Below, in pieces: positions 31,384 to 40,529 of a stretch of DNA of 64,000 nt. The stretch covers positions 248,001 through 312,000 of the forward strand of contig MESE01000096.1 in the NCBI GenBank assembly GCA_001770855.1. The letters are read 5' to 3'. Source of the DNA: Burkholderiales bacterium RIFCSPLOWO2_02_FULL_57_36. Its GTDB lineage: Bacteria; Pseudomonadota; Gammaproteobacteria; Burkholderiales; Burkholderiaceae_D. Each line of letters begins with the position of its first letter. The first letter of the stretch is position 1. The notes under the pieces were generated by a model. The model saw only the letters and a list, made by a program, of their open reading frames with translations, ran no database searches and was not told the origin of the DNA. A program made the translations under genes and the position numbers.

Positions 31384-32435
31384 GACTTCTTCCTGACGTC
31401 GAGGGAATTACGCAATGCGTCACCGATATTGGTCAGCAAAAGCAGCATGATGGTCAGCGTCATGAAGGTCGACAACGCAATCCACCATGCATCGAGGTTG
31501 TTCTTGCCTTGCGCCAGCAGCTCGCCCAGACTGGGAGTCGGCGGCGGTACGCCCAGTCCGAGAAAATCCAGGCTGGTCAACGCAAGAATCGAAGCGCTCA
31601 TACGGAACGGCAGGAAGGTCACGACCGGCGTCATGCTGTTGGGGAGTACATGACGCCAGATGATCTGTCCGTTGGAAAGTCCGAGCGCGCGCGCCGCCTG
31701 CACATATTCCAGATTGCGATTGCGCAGGAAATCGGCGCGTACATAATCGGACAATCCCATCCACCCGAACAGCGACAGCAGGATCAGCAACAAGCCGATG
31801 CTCGGCTGGAAAATCGACGCGAAAATAATCAGCAGATAGAGTTCCGGCATCGAGCCCCATATCTCGATGAAGCGCTGGAACAGCAAGTCGGTCTTGCCGG
31901 CGAAATAACCTTGCACCGCACCGGCCAGCAGCCCGAGTATCACGCCGGTAATCGTCAATGCCAGACCGAACAGGATCGATATGCGGAACCCGTACAGCAG
32001 CCGCGCAACCACATCGCGCCCGCGGTCATCGGTTCCCAGCCAGTTGTCGGCGGACGGCGGCGACGGATTCGGCGATTTAGCAAAATAGTTCAGCGTATCG
32101 TAGCGATACTGATTGAGCGGGTAAATCGCCCAATTGCCATTCTTGCTGAATTGATCGCGAATGAACGGGTCGAGATAATCGGCCTGTGTATCGAAATCGC
32201 CGCCGAATGTCTTTTCGGAATACGTGGTCACGATCGGAAACATGGTCTGACCGTTGTAGCGCACGATCAAAGGCTTGTCGTTCGACACGAATTCGGCCAG
32301 AAGGCTGATCGCGAACAGCACCGAAAAGATAATCAGGCTCCAGTAGCCGCGCTTGTTCTGCTTGAAGCGCAACCAGGTGCGGCGTCCGGGCGAGATCGAC
32401 GGTGCAACGGAAGATTGTGGAATGGTCGCGCTCAT
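31380..32435 (-). CDS. yejE: YejE-type oligopeptide ABC permease
   Basis: 351 residues with an N-terminal cytoplasmic helix, TM1 at about 35-52, a long periplasmic insert (about 60-145, typical of YejE), then the BPD_transp_1 core with EAA-type loop YVQAARALGLSNGQIIWRHV and GLGVPPPTPSLGELLAQG. It pairs with YejB to form the membrane channel. Start and stop overlap both neighbours by four bases. Confidence 0.93.
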   Translation of the reverse strand: MSATIPQSSVAPSISPGRRTWLRFKQNKRGYWSLIIFSVLFAISLLAEFVSNDKPLIVRYNGQTMFPIVTTYSEKTFGGDFDTQADYLDPFIRDQFSKNGNWAIYPLNQYRYDTLNYFAKSPNPSPPSADNWLGTDDRGRDVVARLLYGFRISILFGLALTITGVILGLLAGAVQGYFAGKTDLLFQRFIEIWGSMPELYLLIIFASIFQPSIGLLLILLSLFGWMGLSDYVRADFLRNRNLEYVQAARALGLSNGQIIWRHVLPNSMTPVVTFLPFRMSASILALTSLDFLGLGVPPPTPSLGELLAQGKNNLDAWWIALSTFMTLTIMLLLLTNIGDALRNSLDVRKKS

Positions 32436-33490
32436 CGGCTCAGGCTTTCAAATTGCACCCGTGGATCGGCCCACACATAGCAAAGATCGCCCAGCAACTT
32501 GACCACCAGCCCGATCAGCGTAAAGAGGTATAACGTGCCCATCACCACCGGATAGTCGCGGCGGATTACCGATTCATACGACAGCAGGCCGAGTCCATCC
32601 AGCGAAAACAGGGTTTCGATCAGCAGGCTTCCTGCAAAAAATGCGCCGATGAAGGCTGCCGGAAAACCGGTGACCAGCGGAATCAGCGCATTGCGAAATA
32701 CATGCTTGTACAGCACGGTTCTTTCGCTCAGGCCCTTGGCGCGGGCGGTGAGGACGTACTGCTTGCGTATCTCCTCGAGAAAGGTATTCTTGGTCAGCAT
32801 CGTCATTACCGCGAAAGAACCGGCGACGGAAGCCGTGACCGGCAACGTGATGTGCCAGAGATAGTCGGCGATCTTGCCGAACCAGGATAGCTGATCCCAA
32901 TCATCGGAAGTCAGTCCGCGCAACGGAAACCATTGCACGAAACTGCCGCCGCCGAACAGCACAAGCAACAGAACACCCAGCACGAACCCCGGAATCGAAT
33001 AGCCGATCAGCACGGCGATACTGGTTGCAACATCAAACCGGCTTCCCTCACGCACTGCTTTCGCAATACCTAGCGGAATGGAGATCAGATAGGTCAGGAA
33101 AAAGGTCCACATGCCAAGCGTGATGGACACCGGCAACTTCGAGACCACCAGGCCCCAGACATCCTTGTGATGGTAGAAGCTCTGTCCCAGGTCGAAGCTA
33201 GCGAAACCCTTCAGCATTTGCCAGAAGCGCTCATGTGTCGGTTTGTCGAAACCGTACAGAGCCTTGATTTCTTCGACGCGCTCGGCATCGATGCCTTGCC
33301 GGCCGCGATAATCGGACGGTCCGCGGGTCGATACCTCGCCGGCGCCGACCTGCCCTTTCAACTCCATCAGCATTTGTTCGACCGGACCGCCCGGCACGAA
33401 CTGAATGACCGCGAAGGTGATCGCGATCACGCCCAACAATGTCGGCAGCATCAGCAGCACGCGCTTGGCAATGTAAGCCCACAGGTTCAT
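32432..33490 (-). CDS. yejB: YejB-type oligopeptide ABC permease
   Basis: 352 residues. It starts with the OppB/YejB signature YIAKRVLLMLPTLLGVIAIT and FVPGGPVEQML, has the YejB-specific insert with IDAERVEEIKALYGFDKP, and the EAA loop YVLTARAKGLSERTVLYKHVFRN (in its central part). Six membrane segments are expected. It begins 26 bases after yejA. Confidence 0.93.
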   Translation of the reverse strand: MNLWAYIAKRVLLMLPTLLGVIAITFAVIQFVPGGPVEQMLMELKGQVGAGEVSTRGPSDYRGRQGIDAERVEEIKALYGFDKPTHERFWQMLKGFASFDLGQSFYHHKDVWGLVVSKLPVSITLGMWTFFLTYLISIPLGIAKAVREGSRFDVATSIAVLIGYSIPGFVLGVLLLVLFGGGSFVQWFPLRGLTSDDWDQLSWFGKIADYLWHITLPVTASVAGSFAVMTMLTKNTFLEEIRKQYVLTARAKGLSERTVLYKHVFRNALIPLVTGFPAAFIGAFFAGSLLIETLFSLDGLGLLSYESVIRRDYPVVMGTLYLFTLIGLVVKLLGDLCYVWADPRVQFESLSR

Positions 33491-33516
33491 GGTTCAACTT
33501 TCATTTGTTGTTCCTT

Positions 33517-35316
33517 CTATCGGGGCTTGATTTCCCACCAGGAGGAAATCACGTAAGGATCGGCCTGATAGTACAGCGGCACGGTTTTCGGAATGCCGAA
33601 ACGATCATGATAGGCAACACGATGAGTCCCCAGATACCAATGCGGTACGGCGATATGCTTGTGCAGCAGCACACGGTCCAGCGCACGCGAAGCGGCAACC
33701 AGATCCTTCCAGTTTGTCGCGCTGACCACCGCGTCTACCAGTTTGTCAACGGCAGGATCTTTTATTCCCCAGATATTGCTCGATCCGTTTTCATCGGCGG
33801 CCTTTGACGAAAACATATCGTACAACTCGTTACCCGGGCTGATGAACGCGCCCAGATTGCTGGTGGTCATGTCGAAGTCGAATTCCTGCATCCGCCTTTG
33901 TATCAACGCATAGTCGGCGGTACGCTGATTGACTTCGATGCCGAGCTTTTGCATGTTGCGCACATAGACGCTGATGATGCGCGACATCGATCCCTGGTCG
34001 TCGATGATCTCGATCCTGAACGGCTCGCCCGTCGCATTGCGCAATGCGCCGTCACGATACTCCCAGCCTGCTTGCCTGAACAACTCCTTGGCTTGCATCA
34101 GATTGGCGCGCAGCGATGAAGGCGGATCGGTGCTGGGCGGCACCGGCGCGGGGCCGAACACCACCGGATCGAGTTTTGAACGAAGCGGCTCCAGCAGTTT
34201 CAACTCTTCCTCCGAGGGCATCCCGGTGGCGGCAAGCTCGCTATTATTGAAGAAGGAGTAAATGCGCTTGTACTGACCATAAAACAGCTGCCGGCTCATC
34301 CATTCGAAATCGAGCATCAGGCCAAACGCCTTGCGCACCCGGACATCGGCAAACTGCCGCCGCCGCAGGTTCATCATGAACCCCTGCATGCCGGCGCCAT
34401 TGGAATGTTTTAGTTCGCGCTTGATGATGGTGCCATTCCGGAACTTTGGCCCGGTATAACTGCGTGCCCAGTTTTTTGCGCTGTTCTCGACGACGACGTC
34501 GAACTCTCCCGCCTTGAATGCCTCCAGTCTCGCGACATCGTCTTTGTAGAATTGATAATTGATCCTGTCAAAGTTGAACATGCCACGGCGTGAAGGAACC
34601 TCGTTACCCCAATAATTCGGATCACGCCTGTAGCTGATCGAGCGCCCTATATTGTAGTGATCGATCAGGTAGGGGCCGGTTGCGATCGGAGGGTCCAGCT
34701 GTATCTTGTCGAACGAGGTATTCGCTGCCCATTTCTTCGAGAAGACCGGGATGCCGCCGACAATCAACGGCAATTCATGATTGAGAGTCTTGAAATCGAA
34801 ACGTACCGTTCTGGCATCAACCGCCACGCACTGCTTGACGTCGGCAAATATGATCTTGAATTGCGGCGCCCCTTTTTCGACCAGACTGTCGTAGGAATGC
34901 TTGACATCGGCCGCCGTCACCTGATCGCCGTTGTTGAATTTTGCTTTCGGATTCAATCGGAAAGTCATCGACATCCGATCCGGCGCAAGATGCATGTCCT
35001 CGGCCAGCAAGCCGTACATCGTCGCGACTTCATCCGACGAAGTCGTGGTCAGCGTCTCGAACATCAGGTTCGAAACGCCTGCGGCCGAAACCCCTTTGAG
35101 CGAGAACGGATTGAACTTGTCGAAACTGGTCCGGCGATCCGGATTGGCAAGAAACAGTGCGCCTCCCTTGGGGGCATCCGGATTCACGTAATCGAAATGT
35201 TTGAAATCGGGCGGATATTTCGGCGTGCTGTAAAGGGAAAACGCATGCGCGGCAATTGCACTGCCACTACAGCCGAGAAAACCGATCAGTAAAAAAGAAA
35301 AGAAGTATTTAGCCAT
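33517..35316 (-). CDS. yejA: YejA-type periplasmic oligopeptide-binding protein
   Basis: SBP_bac_5 family binding protein of about 600 residues. Signal peptide FFSFLLIGFLGCSGSAIAA; then ALYSTPKYPPDF-like start (FSLYSTPKYPPDFKHFDYV is the opening of the mature protein), LAEDMHLAPDRMSMTFRL and PHWYLGTHRVAYHDRFG near the end. The Met at 35316 has AGGCGA upstream and begins a clean signal peptide; an in-frame Met at 35346 lacks both. It delivers oligopeptides to YejBEF and in enterobacteria also admits microcin C. Confidence 0.92.
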   Translation of the reverse strand: MAKYFFSFLLIGFLGCSGSAIAAHAFSLYSTPKYPPDFKHFDYVNPDAPKGGALFLANPDRRTSFDKFNPFSLKGVSAAGVSNLMFETLTTTSSDEVATMYGLLAEDMHLAPDRMSMTFRLNPKAKFNNGDQVTAADVKHSYDSLVEKGAPQFKIIFADVKQCVAVDARTVRFDFKTLNHELPLIVGGIPVFSKKWAANTSFDKIQLDPPIATGPYLIDHYNIGRSISYRRDPNYWGNEVPSRRGMFNFDRINYQFYKDDVARLEAFKAGEFDVVVENSAKNWARSYTGPKFRNGTIIKRELKHSNGAGMQGFMMNLRRRQFADVRVRKAFGLMLDFEWMSRQLFYGQYKRIYSFFNNSELAATGMPSEEELKLLEPLRSKLDPVVFGPAPVPPSTDPPSSLRANLMQAKELFRQAGWEYRDGALRNATGEPFRIEIIDDQGSMSRIISVYVRNMQKLGIEVNQRTADYALIQRRMQEFDFDMTTSNLGAFISPGNELYDMFSSKAADENGSSNIWGIKDPAVDKLVDAVVSATNWKDLVAASRALDRVLLHKHIAVPHWYLGTHRVAYHDRFGIPKTVPLYYQADPYVISSWWEIKPR

Positions 35317-35610
35317 TCGCCTGTAGTTCCAAACCAACGTTGCCATAGTGCATGGTCGCTTTGCAAGTCTGCGTTATTTTACCGAAAGGATTGTTGCGCT
35401 AGGCCGAAGATTACGCCTTCCTGGCTGTTATCGACACAAGAAATCACGCGAAAAGTTGCCCTAACCGAAGGGACACCATACAATCTTGCCCATTAAATGC
35501 ACAAGACACTGCTTGTTCGCATAAAACAAGTTCCCGTTTTAATGTTCGTGCAAACTGTGTGTCAGACCAAGACCACAAACCGCGTAAAGTAATTTCATTC
35601 GGAGTCATTC

Positions 35611-36396
35611 ATGGCATTTCTGCAAGGCAAAAAAATTCTGATCACCGGTCTGCTGTCCAACCGCTCGCTCGCTTACGGCATCGCGCAGGCATGCAAGCGG
35701 GAAGGCGCGGAACTGGCGTTTACCTATGTCGGTGAACGCTTCAAGGACCGCATTACCGATTTTGCAAAGGAATTCGATAGCAGCCTGACCTTCGACTGCG
35801 ATGTCAGCAGCGATGAGCAGATCGATGCGCTGTTCGCGGATCTGGGCAAATCATGGGACCAACTTGACGGTTTGGTACATGCGATCGGCTTTGCGTCACG
35901 CGAATCCATCACAGGCGACTTCTTGGAGGGCATTTCCCGCGAAGGGTTCAGGCTTGCCCACGATATTTCTGCCTACAGCTTTCCGGCGATGGCAAAAGCG
36001 GCGCTGCCGATGCTGCGCCCGAATGCCGCACTGCTGACGCTGACCTATCTTGGTGCGATGCGCGCGCTACCGAACTACAACACGATGGGCTTGGCCAAGG
36101 CATCGCTGGAAGCGAGTGTGCGCTACATGGCCGAATCGCTCGGCCCGAAAGGCGTGCGCGTCAACGGCATTTCCGCCGGCCCGATCAAAACCCTGGCAGC
36201 CAGCGGCATCAAGGACTTTGGCAAGATTTTGAATTTCGTGAAAGCCAATGCACCGTTGCGCCGCAATGTCACGATTGAAGACGTCGGCAATACCGCTGCG
36301 TTTCTATTGTCCGATCTGGCGGGCGGCATCACCGGTGAGATCACCTATGTGGACGGCGGCTTCTCGCACGTCGTCGGCGGTATGCGGGAAGAGTAG
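35611..36396 (+). CDS. fabI: Enoyl-[acyl-carrier-protein] reductase (NADH), FabI
   Basis: Last step of each fatty-acid elongation cycle. 261 residues with the divergent SDR pattern of Fab[21 protein letters not shown], then Tyr-x6-Lys seen in YNTMGLAK, followed by [14 protein letters not shown] and [20 protein letters not shown] precedes the ATG by eight bases. It is the target class of triclosan and isoniazid-like inhibitors. Monocistronic, divergent from yejA. Confidence 0.97.
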   Translation: MAFLQGKKILITGLLSNRSLAYGIAQACKREGAELAFTYVGERFKDRITDFAKEFDSSLTFDCDVSSDEQIDALFADLGKSWDQLDGLVHAIGFASRESITGDFLEGISREGFRLAHDISAYSFPAMAKAALPMLRPNAALLTLTYLGAMRALPNYNTMGLAKASLEASVRYMAESLGPKGVRVNGISAGPIKTLAASGIKDFGKILNFVKANAPLRRNVTIEDVGNTAAFLLSDLAGGITGEITYVDGGFSHVVGGMREE

Positions 36397-36763
36397 ATTC
36401 CGATTGCATGAATAGTTCGGGAGACCGTCTTGCGCGGACGGTCTCGACGTCCCGAATCAACAATAAAATCCGCTGCGAAAAACGCCGCCATAAAATATCC
36501 TGCACCGAATCGAATTAGTCTGTAGAATACCGCCTTTGCGTTGCACCATGCAGCGCATTTTGCAGCATCGCGAACCCTTAGCATTAACGATAAAGCCTTC
36601 CCGCCTCCTGGTGTTGATTTTTGAACACCGTCCCGGCGCAACGCTTTTGTGCCGAAATCTCTCTGAGTTTTCTTAGCTGTTTCGTTGGTTGGCGTTGCAT
36701 TTTTTGCGCTTCCGCACTTCATTCCTGATGATGCGTATCGCGCTGATTTTACGAAAGAAAATA
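36397..36763 (+). other. Intergenic gap / probable rhlE leader
   Basis: 367 bases between fabI and rhlE. After the fabI hairpin there is a possible -10 element TAGAAT at 36523-36528, which would give a long leader of about 230 bases for rhlE. No reliable -35 was found, and no small gene is recognised. Confidence 0.35.
36417..36455 (+). terminator. Hairpin downstream of fabI, possible transcript end
   Basis: GAGACCGTC/GACGGTCTC pair around a seven-base loop, with an outer TTCGGG/CCCGAA arm interrupted by a five-base bulge, 20 bases after the fabI stop. There is no T-run, so function as an intrinsic terminator is uncertain. Confidence 0.4.
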
Positions 36764-38170
36764 ATGACTTTTGAAGCACTAGGCTTGCACGCGTCCGTAC
36801 TGAAAGCACTTACCGAATCCGGCTACACCAAACCAACCGCAGTCCAGGCACAAGCTGTGCCGGCCGCGATTGAAGGCCGCGACCTGATGGTCTCGTCACA
36901 AACAGGCTCCGGTAAAACCGCGGCGTTCATGCTGCCGGCATTGCACAAGTTTGCATCCGCCGCGGAACAGCAACCTGCAGCCGGCGGCAAGACCCCGAAC
37001 CAGGAAGCACAATCCGCCCGTTCACGCGGCGATCGTCCGCGTTTCAAGGCCGCTCAGCCGAAAATGCTGGTATTGACGCCGACCCGCGAACTTGCATTGC
37101 AAGTTACGAATGCAACCGATAAATACGGCTCCTTCATGAAGCGCATAAAAGCCGTGTCGATCCTCGGCGGCATGCCTTATCCGAAGCAGATGCAATTGCT
37201 GGCCAAGAATCCGGAGATCCTGGTGGCGACACCCGGACGTCTGATCGACCATATGGAATCCGGCAAGATCGATTTCTCGCAACTGGAAATCCTGGTGCTT
37301 GACGAAGCCGATCGCATGCTGGACATGGGCTTTATCGACGATATCGAAAAAATCGTCGATGCGACCCCTGAAACACGTCAAACCATGCTGTTCTCCGCCA
37401 CGCTGGACGGGGTTGTCGGCAATATGGCAAAACGCATCACGAAGAACCCGCTGGTGATCCAGATCGCCGGCTCTGCCACCAAGCACGAGAATATTTCGCA
37501 ACGCGTGCATTTCGTGGACGACCTGTCGCACAAGAATCGCCTGCTCGATCACCTGCTGCGCGATACAACGATGGATCAGGCAGTGGTATTTACCGCAACC
37601 AAGCGCGATGCCGACACGATCGCCGATCGTTTGAACATCGCCGGCTTCGCTGCTGCCGCACTGCATGGCGACATGCATCAGGGCGCACGTAACCGTACAC
37701 TGGACGGCATGCGTCGCGGTCAGGTGCGGGTACTGGTTGCCACCGACGTTGCCGCGCGCGGCATCGACGTCCCGGCGATCACGCATGTATTCAATTACGA
37801 TCTGCCTAAGTTTCCGGAAGACTATGTGCACCGCATCGGCCGTACCGGCCGTGCAGGGCGCAACGGCGTTGCAGTATCGCTGGTCAATCACGCCGAAGGC
37901 ATGAATGTCAAACGGATCGAGCGCTTTACCAAGCAATTGATTCCGGTCGATGTTATCGAAGGCTTCGAGCCGAAGAGAACTGCGTCGGCAGCGCGTCCGA
38001 GCCACAAGCCAGGCGGCTGGAAGCCGGGCGACAATCGCGGCAATGCTGCCAAGCCGGGTCAGCGCACATTCAGCAAGCCGGGCGCACCACGCAAGGATGG
38101 CGGCAGCTCCTTCAGCAAGGGACCTCGTACCGGTGATTCCGGCGCGCGTCGTTCATACGGCGACCGTTAA
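36764..38170 (+). CDS. rhlE: DEAD-box RNA helicase, RhlE type
   Basis: 468 residues. Q motif (FEALGLHASVLKAL, GYTKPTAVQAQAVP), motif I QTGSGKTA, motif Ib PTRELALQV, DEAD box in VLDEADRMLDMGF, SAT in LFSATLDG, and motif VI HRIGRTGRAGR are all present. An insert of about 35 Gln/Pro/Arg-rich residues after motif I and a basic Gly/Lys/Ser-rich tail are typical of betaproteobacterial RhlE. The ATG at 36764 starts the Q-motif domain; an in-frame extension from 36689 has no family support. Likely role in ribosome or mRNA remodelling. Confidence 0.93.
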   Translation: MTFEALGLHASVLKALTESGYTKPTAVQAQAVPAAIEGRDLMVSSQTGSGKTAAFMLPALHKFASAAEQQPAAGGKTPNQEAQSARSRGDRPRFKAAQPKMLVLTPTRELALQVTNATDKYGSFMKRIKAVSILGGMPYPKQMQLLAKNPEILVATPGRLIDHMESGKIDFSQLEILVLDEADRMLDMGFIDDIEKIVDATPETRQTMLFSATLDGVVGNMAKRITKNPLVIQIAGSATKHENISQRVHFVDDLSHKNRLLDHLLRDTTMDQAVVFTATKRDADTIADRLNIAGFAAAALHGDMHQGARNRTLDGMRRGQVRVLVATDVAARGIDVPAITHVFNYDLPKFPEDYVHRIGRTGRAGRNGVAVSLVNHAEGMNVKRIERFTKQLIPVDVIEGFEPKRTASAARPSHKPGGWKPGDNRGNAAKPGQRTFSKPGAPRKDGGSSFSKGPRTGDSGARRSYGDR

Positions 38171-38206
38171 TCGGTAAGAGCTTCATGCTGTAAAAGCTGG
38201 AAAATT

Positions 38207-38242
38207 AAAGGCCGCTCCGGGATAACTGAAGCGGCCTTTTTT
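38207..38242 (+). terminator. Intrinsic terminator of rhlE
   Basis: AAAGGCCGCT and its exact reverse complement AGCGGCCTTT form a 10-bp stem with a 13-base loop, running into a T-tract (CCTTTTTTA). It lies 37 bases after the rhlE stop. The A-tract on the other side could make it work for the convergent senA as well. Confidence 0.85.
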
Positions 38243-38323
38243 ATTGGATAAACACTACACTGTCATCCCTCACTGCGTTCGGGATGGCGTGGAATGGGAT
38301 GTTTCCTCATTCTTATGAATTAA

Positions 38324-39520
38324 CTACAGTGCACAAGTCCGAAACCCGACAAACATGTCATTGCGTTCCGGCAAGTAAAAATTGCGGTATTTCAACGACT
38401 TCATCCTGGGCTGGGTCAGGTAGGATGCGCCACGCAGCGCCTGATGCGTCATGAACCACGGTTCGGAATATTCGCGATACGCATCCGCAGAGAACCCCCG
38501 ATACGGTTCGAACGGCGAACATGTCCATTCCCACAGATCGCCCCAGCGGAATGCCGGATGTCCCGATAATGCCGCATATTCCCATTCCGCCTCCGTCGGC
38601 AAGCGTCGTCCTGCCCATCTGCAGTAGGCCTGCGCTTCGAACAAACCGACATGCCGTACCGGCTCATTGCCCGGCAATGCCGTTTGCCTGCCGAACCGTT
38701 CGCAGCGCCAATGCCTGCCGTCACGATGCCAGTAGTGCGGAGCGGATTGTTCCTGCCGCATCAGCCATGCGTGCCCGGAAGGCGTCCATAATTGCGGCTT
38801 CTGATAACCGTCATCGTCGATGAATTCGGTGAACTGTGCATTCGTCACAAGCGTCGAGTCCATCGTGAAAGTCGGCACGTAACAGGGATGCGCCCATTTC
38901 TCATTGTCGAATATAAATCCGCGGTCCGGCTCGCTGCCTATCTGGATCGTACCGCCCGGAAAACGGATTTCGCCTTGCGCCCACGACGGTATCGTCCGGT
39001 CGGCCAGCCGCGGGGGCAATCCGACGCCCAAGGTCTGCAACGTGTACGCGAATGCTTCGCCATGCATGTCCTCATGCGCGAGCGCCAGCCGGTATGGATA
39101 CAGCGCCGCGTCATTGTTCGGAACCCGGCTCAATTTATCCAGCGCGCGATCGAGCACCTCATGGCAGTAGGTCTTGAGCCCTCCCGTGCTGGGCAACCCG
39201 AGCGTCCATCGCGCCCGGTGCGGCACGGTATTGGAATCGAACCAGTCGTCGCCCTTGGTCAGCATCGATGTGCGATGCGCGGCATCCGGTGCGCTCGATT
39301 GCGCTTCCCGCAAAATGTACCACTCGGCGAACCAGGAGATATGGCCGAGCTCCCACAGCGGCGGATTAATGATATCCAGGATCGGCACCTGTTCCGGCGC
39401 GTCCAGTCCCGCCGATGCAAAACATTCGAATAACGCGAGCGTATAATCACGCGCATCCTGCAGGGCAATCGCCAGATCGCCTGGCGTGGCCTCTCGAAAA
39501 GAAGCATTCATCGGGATCAT
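38324..39520 (-). CDS. senA: SenA, selenoneine synthase (EgtB-like non-haem iron enzyme)
   Basis: 398 residues in the EgtB superfamily: an N-terminal DinB_2-like helical domain and a C-terminal FGE-sulfatase domain. The iron-binding three-His set is visible as His60 (WELGHISWF), His149 and His153 (LALAHEDMHGEAF). The C-terminal domain has LPTEAEWEYAAL, LWEWTCSPFEPY and NFYLPERNDMFVGFRTC. Members with the HEDMHGE form beside senB and a selD-type gene are SenA, which joins a selenosugar to hercynine on the way to selenoneine. The frame stays open upstream to 39919, but that part is antisense to senB; Met 39520 or 39511 is the likely start. Confidence 0.88.
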   Translation of the reverse strand: MIPMNASFREATPGDLAIALQDARDYTLALFECFASAGLDAPEQVPILDIINPPLWELGHISWFAEWYILREAQSSAPDAAHRTSMLTKGDDWFDSNTVPHRARWTLGLPSTGGLKTYCHEVLDRALDKLSRVPNNDAALYPYRLALAHEDMHGEAFAYTLQTLGVGLPPRLADRTIPSWAQGEIRFPGGTIQIGSEPDRGFIFDNEKWAHPCYVPTFTMDSTLVTNAQFTEFIDDDGYQKPQLWTPSGHAWLMRQEQSAPHYWHRDGRHWRCERFGRQTALPGNEPVRHVGLFEAQAYCRWAGRRLPTEAEWEYAALSGHPAFRWGDLWEWTCSPFEPYRGFSADAYREYSEPWFMTHQALRGASYLTQPRMKSLKYRNFYLPERNDMFVGFRTCAL

Positions 39521-39554
39521 CGAATCATTTTTAAAATCAGGCACGGGAAAGTCC

Positions 39555-40520
39555 TTGGTCAAGCCGCATATCGCTATTATCAGTCCGGCGCTGGCAAATG
39601 CCAACAACGGCAACTGGCAAACCGCAAGCCGATGGAAACGGTTCCTGCAACGGCAGTATCGAACCACGATCGCACTCCAGTGGGATGGCACTCCTGCGGA
39701 TATTTTGATAGCGCTGCACGCGCGCCGTTCGGCCGGATCGATTGCCGCATTTGCGAGGAGCCACCCTTCCAGTCCGGCAATTGTCGTGTTGACCGGCACC
39801 GATTTATACCGGGACCTGGCAATCGATACCGATGCACAGCGTTCGCTGCAGCTCGCCACCCGCCTGGTTGTGCTGCAAAGTGCAGGATTGAATGCATTAA
39901 GCCCCGATCTGCGAACCAAGACAAGCGTGATCCATCAATCGTCGCGATCCCTGAAACCGGTGATCCGAGGCCCCGCTGCACGATACTTCGATGTCATCAT
40001 GGTCGGTCACCTGCGCGACGAAAAGGATCCCGCCACCTTCATGCGGGCGGCGGCCTTGATGACAGGTCATGACGTTCGGATGACCCATGTCGGCGGCGCG
40101 ACCGAGTCCTCGCTGGGCCGGCAAGCCGAATTAACACAGGATGCTTTTTCCTTTTACCGCTGGCTCGGCAATCTGCCGCACGCATCCACACGGCAGTTGC
40201 TGAAGAACAGCGACCTGATGGTGATTGCATCGAAAATGGAAGGCGGCGCGAACGTGATCATCGAAGCGGTCACCAGCGGCGTGCCGGTGCTGGCGAGCGA
40301 TATTTCCGGCAATCGCGGCATGCTGGGCGAGGACTATGCCGGATATTTTCCGGTGGGCGATAGCGTTGCCCTGGCGCGCTTGATTGAACGCGCAAGAGCG
40401 GACGCATCCTTTCTTGCACAGTTGCGTACCCAGTGTGCGGCACGCGCAACTCTTTTTTCACCTGAGCGGGAAAAAGCAGCCGTTCTGCAGTTGGTGGATA
40501 ATGTCCTCAACCCAATTTAG
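39555..40520 (+). CDS. senB: SenB, selenosugar synthase (GT-B glycosyltransferase-like)
   Basis: About 321 residues with a GT-B fold: N-terminal HIAIISPALANANNGNW, AIVVLTGTDLYRD, and a nucleotide-sugar binding half with IMVGHLRDEKDP, SKMEGGANVIIEAVTSGVP and SGNRGMLGEDYAGYFPVG. In the selenoneine pathway SenB uses selenophosphate and a UDP-sugar to make a selenosugar. The reading frame starts at a GTG at 39486 overlapping senA, but a TTG at 39555 with GGGA six bases upstream begins the conserved fold and avoids the overlap. selD/senC follows after nine bases. Confidence 0.87.
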   Translation: MVKPHIAIISPALANANNGNWQTASRWKRFLQRQYRTTIALQWDGTPADILIALHARRSAGSIAAFARSHPSSPAIVVLTGTDLYRDLAIDTDAQRSLQLATRLVVLQSAGLNALSPDLRTKTSVIHQSSRSLKPVIRGPAARYFDVIMVGHLRDEKDPATFMRAAALMTGHDVRMTHVGGATESSLGRQAELTQDAFSFYRWLGNLPHASTRQLLKNSDLMVIASKMEGGANVIIEAVTSGVPVLASDISGNRGMLGEDYAGYFPVGDSVALARLIERARADASFLAQLRTQCAARATLFSPEREKAAVLQLVDNVLNPI

Positions 40521-40529
40521 GAATCTTTC

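Noticed and set aside
39521..39919. N-terminal extension of senA to 531 codons
   Set aside because: The added part is antisense to senB coding sequence and has no similarity to EgtB/SenA proteins.
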